64,000 bases of DNA, from assembly GCF_025532145.1 (NCBI RefSeq), contig NZ_ARXS01000016.1:44254-108253 (forward strand), written 5' to 3'. Shown here one piece after another: positions 43,900 to 51,260 of this stretch. This DNA comes from Alloalcanivorax balearicus MACL04 (GTDB taxonomy: Bacteria > Pseudomonadota > Gammaproteobacteria > Pseudomonadales > Alcanivoracaceae). Numbering within the stretch: the first letter of the stretch is position 1; every line of letters starts with the position of its first letter. Made by a program: the position numbers and the translations under genes. A model generated the notes under the pieces. The model did not search any database. It saw only the letters and a program-made list of their open reading frames with translations, and was not told the DNA's origin.

Positions 43900-44413
43900 T
43901 CTCGCCCACCACACTAGACCTTAACTCAGGCTCAATTAATTCTTCATTAATCCTTATGAGCTTTGCTGGCACACCTGCATATATAGCTCGATCGGGGACA
44001 TCACTAACCACCACTGAATTTGCACCAATTATGGCATGATCCCCTATTTTCACTCCATGCCTTATGAAAACATTATTTCCTATCCATACATAATCCCCAA
44101 TTATTATATCTCCGTGCACCCTTAGGTTCTCTTCATTAAAGTCGCTAGCCGTTGGGACTCTAAAGTCATGGGATCTAGCTCGAATACTAACATTGCTCCC
44201 AATCGCACAATATCTCCCAATAACGACGCTTGCCTCACCGGAGGCCACCTCTCCCGACCTAATATAAGAGCCTTTGTCTATAGTTATATTTTTCTTATCT
44301 AAAACAACTTCACCCAAGGACACACTTCTATGTATATTAAGAATTCTCTTATAGTATTTTGAATACGCTTTTCTCTTAACTCTATCCATTAACTTAAATA
44401 TATAATACAGCAC
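43889..44413 (-). CDS. hexapeptide-repeat O-acetyltransferase
   Basis: A 174-residue left-handed beta-helix acetyltransferase (CatB/WbbJ-like). Repeats begin at IDKGSYIRSG. The loop SIRARSHDFRVPT contains the catalytic-type His. GDYVWIGNNVFIRHGVKIG and GANSVVVSDVPDRAIYAGVPAKLI are characteristic. It likely O-acetylates a sugar of the repeat unit using acetyl-CoA. It is the first gene of the AT-rich cluster, with a 90-base gap to the MBL gene. Confidence 0.9.
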   Translation of the reverse strand: MLYYIFKLMDRVKRKAYSKYYKRILNIHRSVSLGEVVLDKKNITIDKGSYIRSGEVASGEASVVIGRYCAIGSNVSIRARSHDFRVPTASDFNEENLRVHGDIIIGDYVWIGNNVFIRHGVKIGDHAIIGANSVVVSDVPDRAIYAGVPAKLIRINEELIEPELRSSVVGENEV

Positions 44414-44502
44414 TTAGCCAACCTCCATATCAATAACCAATAGTCAGCACCGCCTTATAAAAGCCATTATTTAAAATAGTGAAATTTGACCAAGCATTAG
44501 TT

Positions 44503-45933
44503 TTAGATAGGGATTTCAATTTCAGACGTTAGATCTCGCCTCCGGTATTGTTGGGTAAGAGCATTTCGCAATTGCCGCTTCGCGTGAGTACTACCATGCA
44601 CAATACGGATAATCCTTGGCCTTTTCCGTATGCTGCGAACGAATCGCACCAGCCCTCGCTGGTCGGCATGGGCGGAGTAGCCCCCCAGGTTGTCCACGCC
44701 TGCCTGGATGGCGTGGGTTTCTCCGTCCAGGGTTACAGTGCCGCCCTGCCCTTCCCGTTGTATCTGTCGCCCCGGTGTGCCTTTGCCTTGGTAGCCCACG
44801 AACAGCACATTATGCCTCGGATCGTGCAGCATCGCCTTCAGGTAGTTGACGATGCGGCCACCGGTGCACATGCCACTGCCGGAGATCACCACGGCGGGGC
44901 GGGCGCTGTCCACCAGGTGGCGGACCATTCTCAGGTGGGCGTCGTGGTCGTCCACCGTGAGCAGTTGTTTAAAGCCCAGGGGCTTGCGGCCCTTGGTGAT
45001 CCGCTTGAGCGCTTCCTGCTCCCAGTAGGGCCTCAGTTCCCGGTAGGCCCTGGTGAAGCGGCTGGCCAGCGGGGAGTCCAGAATCACCGGTAGTTCCTTC
45101 CAGGGCAGAGCGTTGTGCACTCTGCTCTTTTGGTTGCGGTGGAGGATGTCCTCCAGTTCGTACAACAGTTCCTGAGTGCGGCCGATGCTGAAGGCCGGGA
45201 TCAGGACGGTGCCCCGGTCCTGCAGGGCGCGGGCCAGTACCCGTTGCAGCCGCTGCTGGCGTTCCTTCCTGTCTTCGTGGTTGCGATCCCCGTAGGTGCT
45301 TTCGATCACCAGGGTGTCGCAGCCGTGGGGCGGTTTGGGTGCCGGCAACATGGGGGCGTGCGGTGCGCCCAGGTCGCCGGAGAACACCACCCGGTGCCGG
45401 CCCGGCGGCCCTTTTACGTCGCATTCCACGTAGGCGGAGCCGAGGATGTGCCCTGCTCGTCTCAGCCTTATTCGTATCTGGCCGTGGCCGGCGTCCAGGG
45501 CGGTGTGCCATTGGTCGTAGGGCAGCGGCACCAGGCGCCGTTTGATCACCCGCAGGTAGCGGTCGATGTCGTCTGGCCGGCGGCTGAAGCCCAGTTTGAA
45601 GGCGTCCTCCAGGACAATGGGCAGCAGCTTCGCCGAGGGTTGGCTGCAGAGGATCGGGCCTTTGAAGCCCGCCGCCAGCAGCCAGGGTATTCGGCCCACG
45701 TGGTCTATGTGCACGTGGGTGATTACCAGGGCCTTGATTTGAGCCACCGGGAAGTCGATGGTCAGGTCGTCGGCGTTGGCGCCGCCGGGGCCCTGGTCGC
45801 GGCCTTGGAACAGGCCGCAGTCCACCAGCAGGCTGTGCTGGTGGTCCAAACACAGTTCGTGGGCGGATCCGGTGACGCCGTCGACGGCGCCGTGGTGGCG
45901 GATTACCGGCCAGCGGGTGCTGGATTGGTGCAT
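44503..45933 (-). CDS. MBL-fold/beta-CASP RNA metallo-hydrolase
   Basis: A 476-residue protein of the YSH1/CPSF73 group. The zinc motif HVHIDHVGR lies near residue 73. Further ligands are in GSAYVE/FSGDLGAP and the final SAHADQ motif. The beta-CASP insertion (IESTYGDRNHE, FSIGRTQELLYEL, SGSGMCTGGRI) is complete. It would cut RNA or act on nucleic-acid ends in the cytoplasm. It lies inside the RfaH-loaded operon although its job in glycan synthesis is unclear. Its first 15 or so bases and leader are duplicated at 46745-46893 beyond a TA cassette. Confidence 0.92.
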   Translation of the reverse strand: MHQSSTRWPVIRHHGAVDGVTGSAHELCLDHQHSLLVDCGLFQGRDQGPGGANADDLTIDFPVAQIKALVITHVHIDHVGRIPWLLAAGFKGPILCSQPSAKLLPIVLEDAFKLGFSRRPDDIDRYLRVIKRRLVPLPYDQWHTALDAGHGQIRIRLRRAGHILGSAYVECDVKGPPGRHRVVFSGDLGAPHAPMLPAPKPPHGCDTLVIESTYGDRNHEDRKERQQRLQRVLARALQDRGTVLIPAFSIGRTQELLYELEDILHRNQKSRVHNALPWKELPVILDSPLASRFTRAYRELRPYWEQEALKRITKGRKPLGFKQLLTVDDHDAHLRMVRHLVDSARPAVVISGSGMCTGGRIVNYLKAMLHDPRHNVLFVGYQGKGTPGRQIQREGQGGTVTLDGETHAIQAGVDNLGGYSAHADQRGLVRFVRSIRKRPRIIRIVHGSTHAKRQLRNALTQQYRRRDLTSEIEIPI

Positions 45934-46062
45934 TGTGGTTCCCCCCTTCCTTGGTGTTGCCTTTTTTATGTTTTTTTGTCCGTTCTCCCTGTTGGGGAGA
46001 ACGGATTCGCCAGCAAGCTAGCTCCCACAGCGGCGATGTAGAGAGCGGGTTCGCCAGCAGGC
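45909..46062. repeat. direct repeat 1 flanking a TA cassette (covers 5' end of MBL gene)
   Basis: About 150 bases: the first codons of the MBL gene (CCAGCGGGTGCTGG), a T-rich leader, the hairpin GTTCTCCC/GGGAGAAC, and a REP unit. It matches 46745-46893 in the same order and orientation with moderate divergence. Confidence 0.85.
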
Positions 46063-46137
46063 TGGCTCCTACAGCGGCGATGTAGAGAGCGGGGTCGCTG
46101 GCAAGCCCGCTCCTACAGCGGCGGTGTAGAGGGCGCT
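46006..46137. repeat. three tandem 44-bp REP-type units
   Basis: Units starting near 46006, 46050 and 46094 each contain a REP half and the linker CAGCGGCGATGTAGAGAGCG. The regular 44-base period shows tandem amplification of a single REP rather than independent insertions. Confidence 0.85.
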
Positions 46138-46158
46138 TTATTCCGAGAATTGGGCTTG

Positions 46159-46452
46159 TTACCGACGATCCAGCCAGTATTGGGGACGGCGTCGGTGGTG
46201 AGCAAATGCCAGTATATGCAGCTCACCCTCTCGTTCCCGGTAAATCAGGGAAACAGGAAAACGATGTAGCGGGACCCTTCGAATATCCGGCTGACATTCA
46301 ATTTGCCAAGCGGTAGGGGTTTCTTCAATCAGGACCAGAGCTGCCTCGACTTCTTCGATCAGGGCGCCACCCAATCCTGGAACCCGGGATTCGTAGTGCC
46401 CAACAGATTCCAGGAATTCGGCCTCCGCTGCCGGGTGGAATTCATAGCTCAT
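46159..46452 (-). CDS. RelE/ParE-family toxin
   Basis: A 97-residue toxin beginning SYEFHPAAEAEFLESVGHY, with IRRVPLHRFPVSLIYR in the core and the C-terminal HILAFAHHRRRPQYW, a very typical RelE/ParE pattern. Its start overlaps the antitoxin gene's end by four bases. The pair sits between two direct repeats of the MBL gene's leader. It appears intact. Confidence 0.9.
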   Translation of the reverse strand: MSYEFHPAAEAEFLESVGHYESRVPGLGGALIEEVEAALVLIEETPTAWQIECQPDIRRVPLHRFPVSLIYREREGELHILAFAHHRRRPQYWLDRR

Positions 46453-46673
46453 CGAATCAGTGCTCGGGCCTTCTTCAATACCTCATCTCCGGGCGTGGGT
46501 TGGATCACACCCTCGTCCCATTCCGTTGCTCTACGCCGGGCTTCTCTGAGCCAATCGTCTCTCAATTCCTCCTTGGAGGGCGTATCCAGGCTCAAAACAA
46601 GCTGCTTGATCAGACGAGTTCGCTCTTCTCTGGAGAGGTGGAGCGCCTCGGTTTCAATGGTCTGAAAGTCCAT
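46449..46673 (-). CDS. addiction-module antitoxin (TIGR02574 type)
   Basis: A protein of about 74 residues starting MDFQTIETEALHLSREERTRL and containing LVLSLD and the C-terminal TPGDEVLKKARALI, typical of the small helical antitoxins in TIGR02574. The ATG at 46673 is preferred to 46697, because family members begin at this point and a GAGG lies upstream. Tandem TGTCCATG copies near 46715-46730 might be an operator. Confidence 0.85.
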   Translation of the reverse strand: MDFQTIETEALHLSREERTRLIKQLVLSLDTPSKEELRDDWLREARRRATEWDEGVIQPTPGDEVLKKARALIR

Positions 46674-46744
46674 CTCTCTGCCCTCTGTCTCTTTCATGGC
46701 TCCAATTCTGACATGGACACATGGACAGTGCCATCCGGAGCCGG

Positions 46745-46893
46745 ACCAGCGGGTGCTGGGTCAGCGCACCGTCTTCCCCCTTGGTGTTTCTTTTTTGTTT
46801 TTTGTCCGTTCTCCCTGTTCGGGAGAACGGATTCGCTGGCAAGCTAGCTCCCACAGCGGCGGTGTAGAGAGCAGGTTCGCCAGCAGGGCTGGG
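46745..46893. repeat. direct repeat 2 flanking a TA cassette (degenerate 5' end of MBL gene)
   Basis: The partner of 45909-46062. It begins with CCAGCGGGTGCTGG from the MBL gene start, keeps the T-rich leader and hairpin GTTCTCCC/GGGAGAAC, and ends in a REP half. Confidence 0.85.
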
Positions 46894-46942
46894 GGAGCAG
46901 GCGGCTTAGTTTGCGTTGCAGGTGCTGCCACGGACAGCATAC

Positions 46943-47851
46943 TTACATATTGAACGGTGGTTCAGGCGCGGAGCCCGCTCGCAACGCCTTTAGGGCGGTT
47001 TGCAAATGGCCGCCGACGGCGCTGGTCAGATAGTCCAGGAACCCTGCTCTTTTGAGGGTCCGATCCAGGGTATCCTCGGGCAGAAAACGGCTCAGTGTAT
47101 CCATGAACGCTTGGCTTTGGATACGTCCCGGCAGTTCCTTGATGGCCTGTTCCAGCTTGCCGGGATAATCCTCAAGCCCATAATCATCGATTTTGGCGCG
47201 CAGTACGGCTTCGTCCATTTTAGCTTCCCGCTGGGCCAGCCATTGCAAGTCCCAGATGTCCCGGTAGCGGGGGTGCGCCGTTGCCGGATAGGCGATCAGC
47301 TTGTCCACGAACACTTCGTCCAGCGTTTCCACGCCGACCAGGGTTTCATCATAGCCATCGGGCAGAAAATCGTAGTTGTGGCGCAGCGGCATGAGTACCC
47401 GGGTATGGGCGGGCACATTGACCACCTCCAATTTGATCCGCTGGTGTGGCAGATCCGGCCGCTCCGGAGCGGTACGAATACTGACCTGCCAGCGCCGGAC
47501 CTGTACGCCCGGCCGGGTATCGTCACCTGACGGCGGCTCTTTGACCCACACCTGGAGCCCATAACGCTCGCCCAGATACTGTTCCAGGCAGACTTTGATG
47601 TCCTGAAGTTCCGGATCACCGAACTCCGTGCCGGCGACGAAATCCAAGTCTTCCGAGAACCTGGGGGCACCGTGACAAAGCCGCAGACTGGTCCCTCCCT
47701 GAAACGTCAACCGGTCGAGAAGGCCCTGCCGGTCCAAGGCGAACAGGATGTCGTAATGCAACAGCTCCTTTTCCACCACCGGGCGCATGTGGGTCCGGCC
47801 CGGCACCGCCATGGCCCGGGTGACCAGCGCCTCGAAATCCTTACTGGCCAT
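46943..47851 (-). CDS. AbiEii-type nucleotidyltransferase toxin
   Basis: A protein of about 302 residues. The nucleotidyltransferase motif GGTSLRLCHGAPRFSEDLDF lies near residue 53 (GGTSL then EDLDF), followed by the KLIAYPATAHPRYRDIWDL segment. AbiEii toxins use GTP and halt growth, often after phage infection, and are neutralised by AbiEi. The start overlaps the abiEi end by 11 bases. It appears complete. The module lies between ops and the glycan genes. Confidence 0.93.
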   Translation of the reverse strand: MASKDFEALVTRAMAVPGRTHMRPVVEKELLHYDILFALDRQGLLDRLTFQGGTSLRLCHGAPRFSEDLDFVAGTEFGDPELQDIKVCLEQYLGERYGLQVWVKEPPSGDDTRPGVQVRRWQVSIRTAPERPDLPHQRIKLEVVNVPAHTRVLMPLRHNYDFLPDGYDETLVGVETLDEVFVDKLIAYPATAHPRYRDIWDLQWLAQREAKMDEAVLRAKIDDYGLEDYPGKLEQAIKELPGRIQSQAFMDTLSRFLPEDTLDRTLKRAGFLDYLTSAVGGHLQTALKALRAGSAPEPPFNM

Positions 47852-48383
47852 CACCGGCCCCCTCCTGTTCCATCAGATGGCAATTGCGGCCTACACGGCG
47901 CAAGTCCCGGCGGGCGGCGGCTAGCGTGGCGATGCGCAATGGCCGCCCCGGTACCGGCACCATGCTCTGTAATATCTCGTCGAGCCCTCTCTTGGTATGA
48001 GTGAACTCGATGGTGCCGTGACGGGTCCGGTAGGTGCCCTTGCGACCGGTAGTCATCACGGTGAGCCGGTCGATGGGGATCTGCGAAATCACGCCGTATT
48101 CGCTCAGGGCGGATTCGAGACTCACGTAGTTGTACTCACCGGGACGCAGCGCCTTGGCGATATGCTCGATGGCGTAGCCGTCCTGGCTGCCGGCGTAGGG
48201 GTTCAGATACACCCCTCGAGCGGCGCGCTGTAGCAAGCCACGCTCTACCATGCGCGCCAGCCCCTTTTCCAATGACTTTTCCGATTCATTGGGAAACAGG
48301 CGCCGCATGTCGTGGCGGGAGAAGACGTACCGGCCACGTTTGTCCCATTCGCTCAAGGTTTTCTGTAGTTCGTCTCGGGTCAT
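47841..48383 (-). CDS. AbiEi-type antitoxin/repressor
   Basis: A 180-residue protein with an N-terminal winged helix (VFSRHDMRRLFPNESEKSLEKGLARMVERG in short pieces) and a C-terminal domain with YVSLESALSEYG and RTRHGTIEFTHTKR, as in AbiEi. It should repress its own promoter through the repeats at 48384-48428 and block AbiEii. The ATG sits within a few bases of these repeats. The gene is intact. Confidence 0.92.
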   Translation of the reverse strand: MTRDELQKTLSEWDKRGRYVFSRHDMRRLFPNESEKSLEKGLARMVERGLLQRAARGVYLNPYAGSQDGYAIEHIAKALRPGEYNYVSLESALSEYGVISQIPIDRLTVMTTGRKGTYRTRHGTIEFTHTKRGLDEILQSMVPVPGRPLRIATLAAARRDLRRVGRNCHLMEQEGAGDGQ

Positions 48384-48428
48384 AAGTGCACATTTACACC
48401 CCTTTATTGGGGGTTAAGTGTACACCTT
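48384..48428 (-). promoter_or_regulatory. abiE operator repeats
   Basis: AAGTGCACA (48384-48392) and AAGTGTACA (48416-48424) are direct repeats, and ACACCCC ... GGGGGTTAA lies between them as an inverted pair. Placement directly before abiEi suits autorepression. Confidence 0.55.
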
Positions 48429-48458
48429 TTTATGAATACGGGCATTTTCAATGTTCGC

Positions 48459-48595
48459 TTGCGAGCGGAGCGCCGCCCGACAATCTTCCCACAGGGGGCC
48501 TCGAAGCCGCTGTGGGAAGCGGCCTTGGCCGCGAATACGGCGTTCGGCGTGCCTACTTCGCTGGCAAGCCCGCTCCCACAGCGGCGATGTAGAGG
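48459..48595. repeat. REP cluster
   Basis: REP halves at 48459-48497, 48508-48535 and 48558-48585 fill the gap between the abiE and parDE modules. Confidence 0.8.
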
Positions 48596-48609
48596 GTCAG
48601 CAGGAAATG

Positions 48610-48909
48610 CTAGAAGTGCTCTTCTATATCCATGCGTTTGTGGGGAATGCCGATGATGTCGATTCCCCACTCATTGATTACATAGAAGATTAAGTGGCTC
48701 CCTTGAGGATAACAGTGGTAGCCCTTCTTGATATCCTGTCGATGACGCCCCCGCGCCGGATTTTCCGCAAGCCACACGAAACGTTGCTCCATGTTCCGCA
48801 TGTATATGTCGCGCTGCGCCCGGCCCCAATTGGCTGCTGTATATCGGGCAATAGCAATGAGGTCATCCCTGGCCCGGAGTGTTACCCGATATCGAGTGCT
48901 GTTTGGCAT
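48610..48909 (-). CDS. parE: ParE-type toxin
   Basis: About 99 residues with ParE hallmarks: YRVTLRARDDLIAIARYTAANWG, LAENPARGRHRQDIKKGYHCYP, and HLIFYVINEWGIDIIGIPHKRMD, in pieces. Relatives poison DNA gyrase. The start at 48909 or 48912 overlaps the parD gene by about 50 bases, an unusually long overlap. It appears intact. Confidence 0.92.
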   Translation of the reverse strand: MPNSTRYRVTLRARDDLIAIARYTAANWGRAQRDIYMRNMEQRFVWLAENPARGRHRQDIKKGYHCYPQGSHLIFYVINEWGIDIIGIPHKRMDIEEHF

Positions 48910-49147
48910 CATCCTGATCCCTGATCAGCTCATCCATGCTGAAGTTGTCAACGTATTCACCACGAGCCGCCTGCTCTTCGCCTTCCAAGAGATGAGCGCG
49001 CAAGGTCGCCAATTTTGTCTGGCGCATTTCCAGAGTACGTAACCCGTCCCGGATCACTTCACTGACGGATCCGTACCGACCGCTAGCGACCTCTTCTTTA
49101 ACAAAGCGCTCCCAATGGGAGCCCAAGGTCAAACTTGTCGTAGCCAT
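48863..49147 (-). CDS. parD: ParD-type antitoxin
   Basis: A 94-residue ribbon-helix-helix protein: TSLTLGSHWERFVKEEVASGRYGSVSEVIRDGLR in pieces, with the typical strand-helix-helix arrangement. The C-terminal 15 codons are read over the parE start in another frame, so the C-terminus may be a read-through extension relative to shorter relatives. It neutralises ParE and binds the upstream palindrome. Confidence 0.92.
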   Translation of the reverse strand: MATTSLTLGSHWERFVKEEVASGRYGSVSEVIRDGLRTLEMRQTKLATLRAHLLEGEEQAARGEYVDNFSMDELIRDQDDAKQHSISGNTPGQG

Positions 49148-49157
49148 GGCTGACTCC

Positions 49158-49182
49158 TATTCATATTGAGCAGTTATGAATA
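49158..49182 (-). promoter_or_regulatory. parDE operator palindrome
   Basis: TATTCATA (49158-49165) and TATGAATA (49175-49182) are perfect inverted arms with a nine-base spacer, 11 bases upstream of parD. AT-rich -10-like sequence overlaps, so autorepression by ParD is expected. Confidence 0.7.
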
Positions 49183-49230
49183 TAGCGCAAATTCGGGTAC
49201 GCCGTGAAGCTGCTATTCACCCTCTCCGGG

Positions 49231-49242
49231 CACGCTACCGCC
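49231..49242 (-). promoter_or_regulatory. ops element (RfaH loading site)
   Basis: On the minus strand the sequence is GGCGGTAGCGTG, the consensus ops sequence that recruits RfaH to paused RNA polymerase. It lies 98 bases downstream of the rfaH gene and upstream of the whole minus-strand glycan locus. A possible promoter (TGGTCA at 49324-49319, TACAAT at 49302-49297) lies about 55 bases upstream of it. Confidence 0.85.
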
Positions 49243-49296
49243 ACAGGGTTTACCGTCGGTTCCCTGAGAACGGGTGGGCGGTGTTGGCCCGGTTGC

Positions 49297-49324
49297 ATTG
49301 TATGGCCGCCAATCCGGTTGACCA
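49297..49324 (-). promoter_or_regulatory. candidate promoter upstream of ops
   Basis: TGGTCA and TACAAT separated by 16 bases on the minus strand. The -35 box is weak. A start here would put ops about 50 bases into the leader, like known RfaH-controlled operons. Confidence 0.35.
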
Positions 49325-49340
49325 TCCCCCATTTGGGGGG

Positions 49341-49865
49341 CTAATGGCGGCTGACGTCCTTGATGGACAGGGTTAACTGGTGCTGCTTGTGCAGCATGCC
49401 CATCAGAACGATCACTCTTTCCTGGCCATCAAAGCGCTGGAATACCGCTTCCAGGTCCTTGAAGGGGCCGTTTTCAATACGCAGGGTATCGCCGGGAGCA
49501 AAGGCCTGCTCCTGGTCCTTACTTTCGGTACGGGTTTGCAGTTCTTCCACCACGCGGTCGGGTACCGGTACCGGCTGGTTGCCGAAGGTGACCAGTTTCT
49601 GCACTCCACGGGTGGAGCGCACCGTGTGCCAGCCACCAGCGCGATCGAGACGGATAAATAAATAGCCGGGGAATAACGGTTCCTCGCGCTGGATACGGCG
49701 TCCGGCGCGCAGGCGTTCCACGGAGAGTTCCGGGAGAAAGCAGGTGAAACCCTGGTTTTCCAGGTTTTCCCGGGCCCGGTAGTTCTGGTTGGCGCGGCAC
49801 TGCACCACGTACCAGGCATCCTGGCCGGCGGCGGTGTTCGTCACGGATGAGCTGGGGTCCAACAT
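49341..49865 (-). CDS. rfaH: transcription antiterminator RfaH (NusG paralogue)
   Basis: A 174-residue NusG-family protein. The NGN domain is at 17-115 (DAWYVVQCRANQNYRARENL, LFPGYLFIRL, in pieces), and a KOW-type C-terminal domain includes FAPGDTLRIENGPFKDLEAVFQ. RfaH binds RNA polymerase at ops sites and prevents Rho termination in long surface-glycan operons. It lies immediately upstream of a perfect ops element and the glycan cluster, so cis control of that operon is nearly certain. The ATG has no strong ribosome site. Confidence 0.94.
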   Translation of the reverse strand: MLDPSSSVTNTAAGQDAWYVVQCRANQNYRARENLENQGFTCFLPELSVERLRAGRRIQREEPLFPGYLFIRLDRAGGWHTVRSTRGVQKLVTFGNQPVPVPDRVVEELQTRTESKDQEQAFAPGDTLRIENGPFKDLEAVFQRFDGQERVIVLMGMLHKQHQLTLSIKDVSRH

Positions 49866-50534
49866 AGGTTACCCGAAGCCTCTACAAGCGGGCCGGCATG
49901 GGGTGCCGAACTGTGGCTGTCGCGGGGCGTCCCAAGTTGCTTGCCTCCTCATGCCGATCGCATCCTTACGTCCTGGCTGTTTACCAACTACTCGGCCTGG
50001 TCCGCGATCATTCCAATCGCGCCAGCCGCTCCGCACTGTACTGGGATCCCCCTGACCTGAACATTGAGCGGATACCGGTTTGTGAAGTTTTTACACCCCT
50101 GTAACACTTCATCGGTTTCTATTATTTGCATTCACCGCCCGGGCACGATACTACCGATACCCAGGTGCCTTCACAATATTGTCAGTTGGCGATTCTGGTA
50201 GTCTTTTGTGACCCTTTCCTGACAGTGCCGATTTCCGTAAAAGTGTTGCCGCTTCAAGGGGTTGGGCTGGACGATGGTGCTCTTTTTTTCTAATCCTAAA
50301 GGATTAAGGAAAAATGTTTGGCAATGCTTTTTTATTATCCTGGCATTTTTTGATGCGAAGGGGGCACGGCATACATTCGCTAGCAAGCTCGCTCCCACAG
50401 CGGCTTCGTGGATTGCTGTGGGAGCCAGCCTGCTGGCGAAGGTTTAAGCAAAGAACCAATAGATATTGAACCCCCCGGCCAAAGCCCTACCATAGCGGGC
50501 TGCCAGCCGGCATTTACCATCAATGGAGGATTCA
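49866..50534. promoter_or_regulatory. divergent region between rfaH and cysC
   Basis: About 670 bases without a gene. Notable are a nested inverted repeat at 50084-50110 (GAAGT-TT-TTACA-CCCC-TGTAA-C-ACTTC), an AT-rich stretch with a TAATCC/GGATTA hairpin near 50293-50308, and an REP pair at 50380-50445. The promoters of rfaH and cysC should both lie here, but I could not place their boxes. Confidence 0.5.
50380..50445. repeat. REP pair upstream of cysC
   Basis: An inverse REP (TTCGCTAGCAAGCTCGCTCC) followed by a direct one (TGTGGGAGCCAGCCTGCTGG) about 20 bases later. Confidence 0.85.
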
Positions 50535-51152
50535 ATGAGCGACAGCCCTTATCAGAAGCGTGAGCACGACGCCAAGGCCGAAGTGATCTGGCATCAGTCC
50601 CACCTGACCAAGGCCGACCGGGCCAAGGCCAAGGGCCAGACTCCCAAGTGCATCTGGCTGACCGGTCTGTCCGGTTCCGGCAAATCCACTCTGGCCAACG
50701 CTCTGGAAGTGGCTTTGACTCAGCAAGGCAAGCACACCTATCTGCTGGACGGGGACAACGTGCGCCACGGCCTGAACAAGAACCTGGGCATGAGCGACGA
50801 GGACCGCACCGAGAACATCCGCCGTGTCTCCGAAGTGGCGAAGCTGATGGTGGACGCCGGCCTGGTGGTGGTGACCGCGTTCATCAGCCCGTTCCGCGCC
50901 GACCGCGATGCCGCCCGCGAGCTGTTCGAGGATGGCGAGTTCGTGGAAGTGTTCGTGGATGCGCCGCTGGAAGAATGCGAGAAGCGTGATCCCAAAGGGC
51001 TCTACCAGAAAGCGCGCCAGGGCATCATCAAGGAATTCACCGGCATCGACAGCCCCTATGAGGCGCCGGAGAAGCCGGAGGTGGTGATCAACACCGCGGA
51101 GAATGATATTGAGACCTGCGTGAAGCAGTTGATTGAAGGGATTGGGGTTTAA
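50535..51152 (+). CDS. cysC: adenylyl-sulfate (APS) kinase
   Basis: A protein of about 205 residues. It has a Walker A loop GLSGSGKST, the APS-binding [26 protein letters not shown], and the kinase lid KGLYQKAR. It phosphorylates APS to PAPS, the universal sulfate donor. It is standalone, not fused to CysN, and not next to cysDN or cysH, so it probably serves sulfotransferases rather than cysteine synthesis. The ATG at 50535 has GGAGG at ideal spacing. It lies next to the SLC13 permease and near two sulfotransferase genes. Confidence 0.95.
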   Translation: MSDSPYQKREHDAKAEVIWHQSHLTKADRAKAKGQTPKCIWLTGLSGSGKSTLANALEVALTQQGKHTYLLDGDNVRHGLNKNLGMSDEDRTENIRRVSEVAKLMVDAGLVVVTAFISPFRADRDAARELFEDGEFVEVFVDAPLEECEKRDPKGLYQKARQGIIKEFTGIDSPYEAPEKPEVVINTAENDIETCVKQLIEGIGV

Positions 51153-51154
51153 GA

Positions 51155-51260
51155 CATTCGCTTGCAAGCAAGCTTCCCACAGCGGCTTCGTAGTCATGCT
51201 TGTTGTGTGAGACAAACTACGAAGCCGCTGTGGGAGCGGGCTTGCCAGCGAATGTTTTTC
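51155..51260. repeat. REP pairs between convergent cysC and permease genes
   Basis: Inverse REP at 51160-51190 and a direct/inverse mixture at 51218-51253. They may terminate both converging transcripts. Confidence 0.8.

Noticed and set aside
46006..46137. Regular 44-base repeats resembling a CRISPR array
   Set aside because: Units are only three, the spacer part is as conserved as the repeat, no cas genes are near, and the core is the REP found all over the window.
49317..49333. CCCCC-ATTT-GGGGG hairpin after rfaH as an intrinsic terminator
   Set aside because: It has no U-run on the minus strand, so polymerase could continue to ops. It may only slow or pause transcription.
50293..50308. 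TAATCC/GGATTA hairpin as a terminator for cysC or rfaH
   Set aside because: Neither strand has a U-run after the stem, and no gene ends there.
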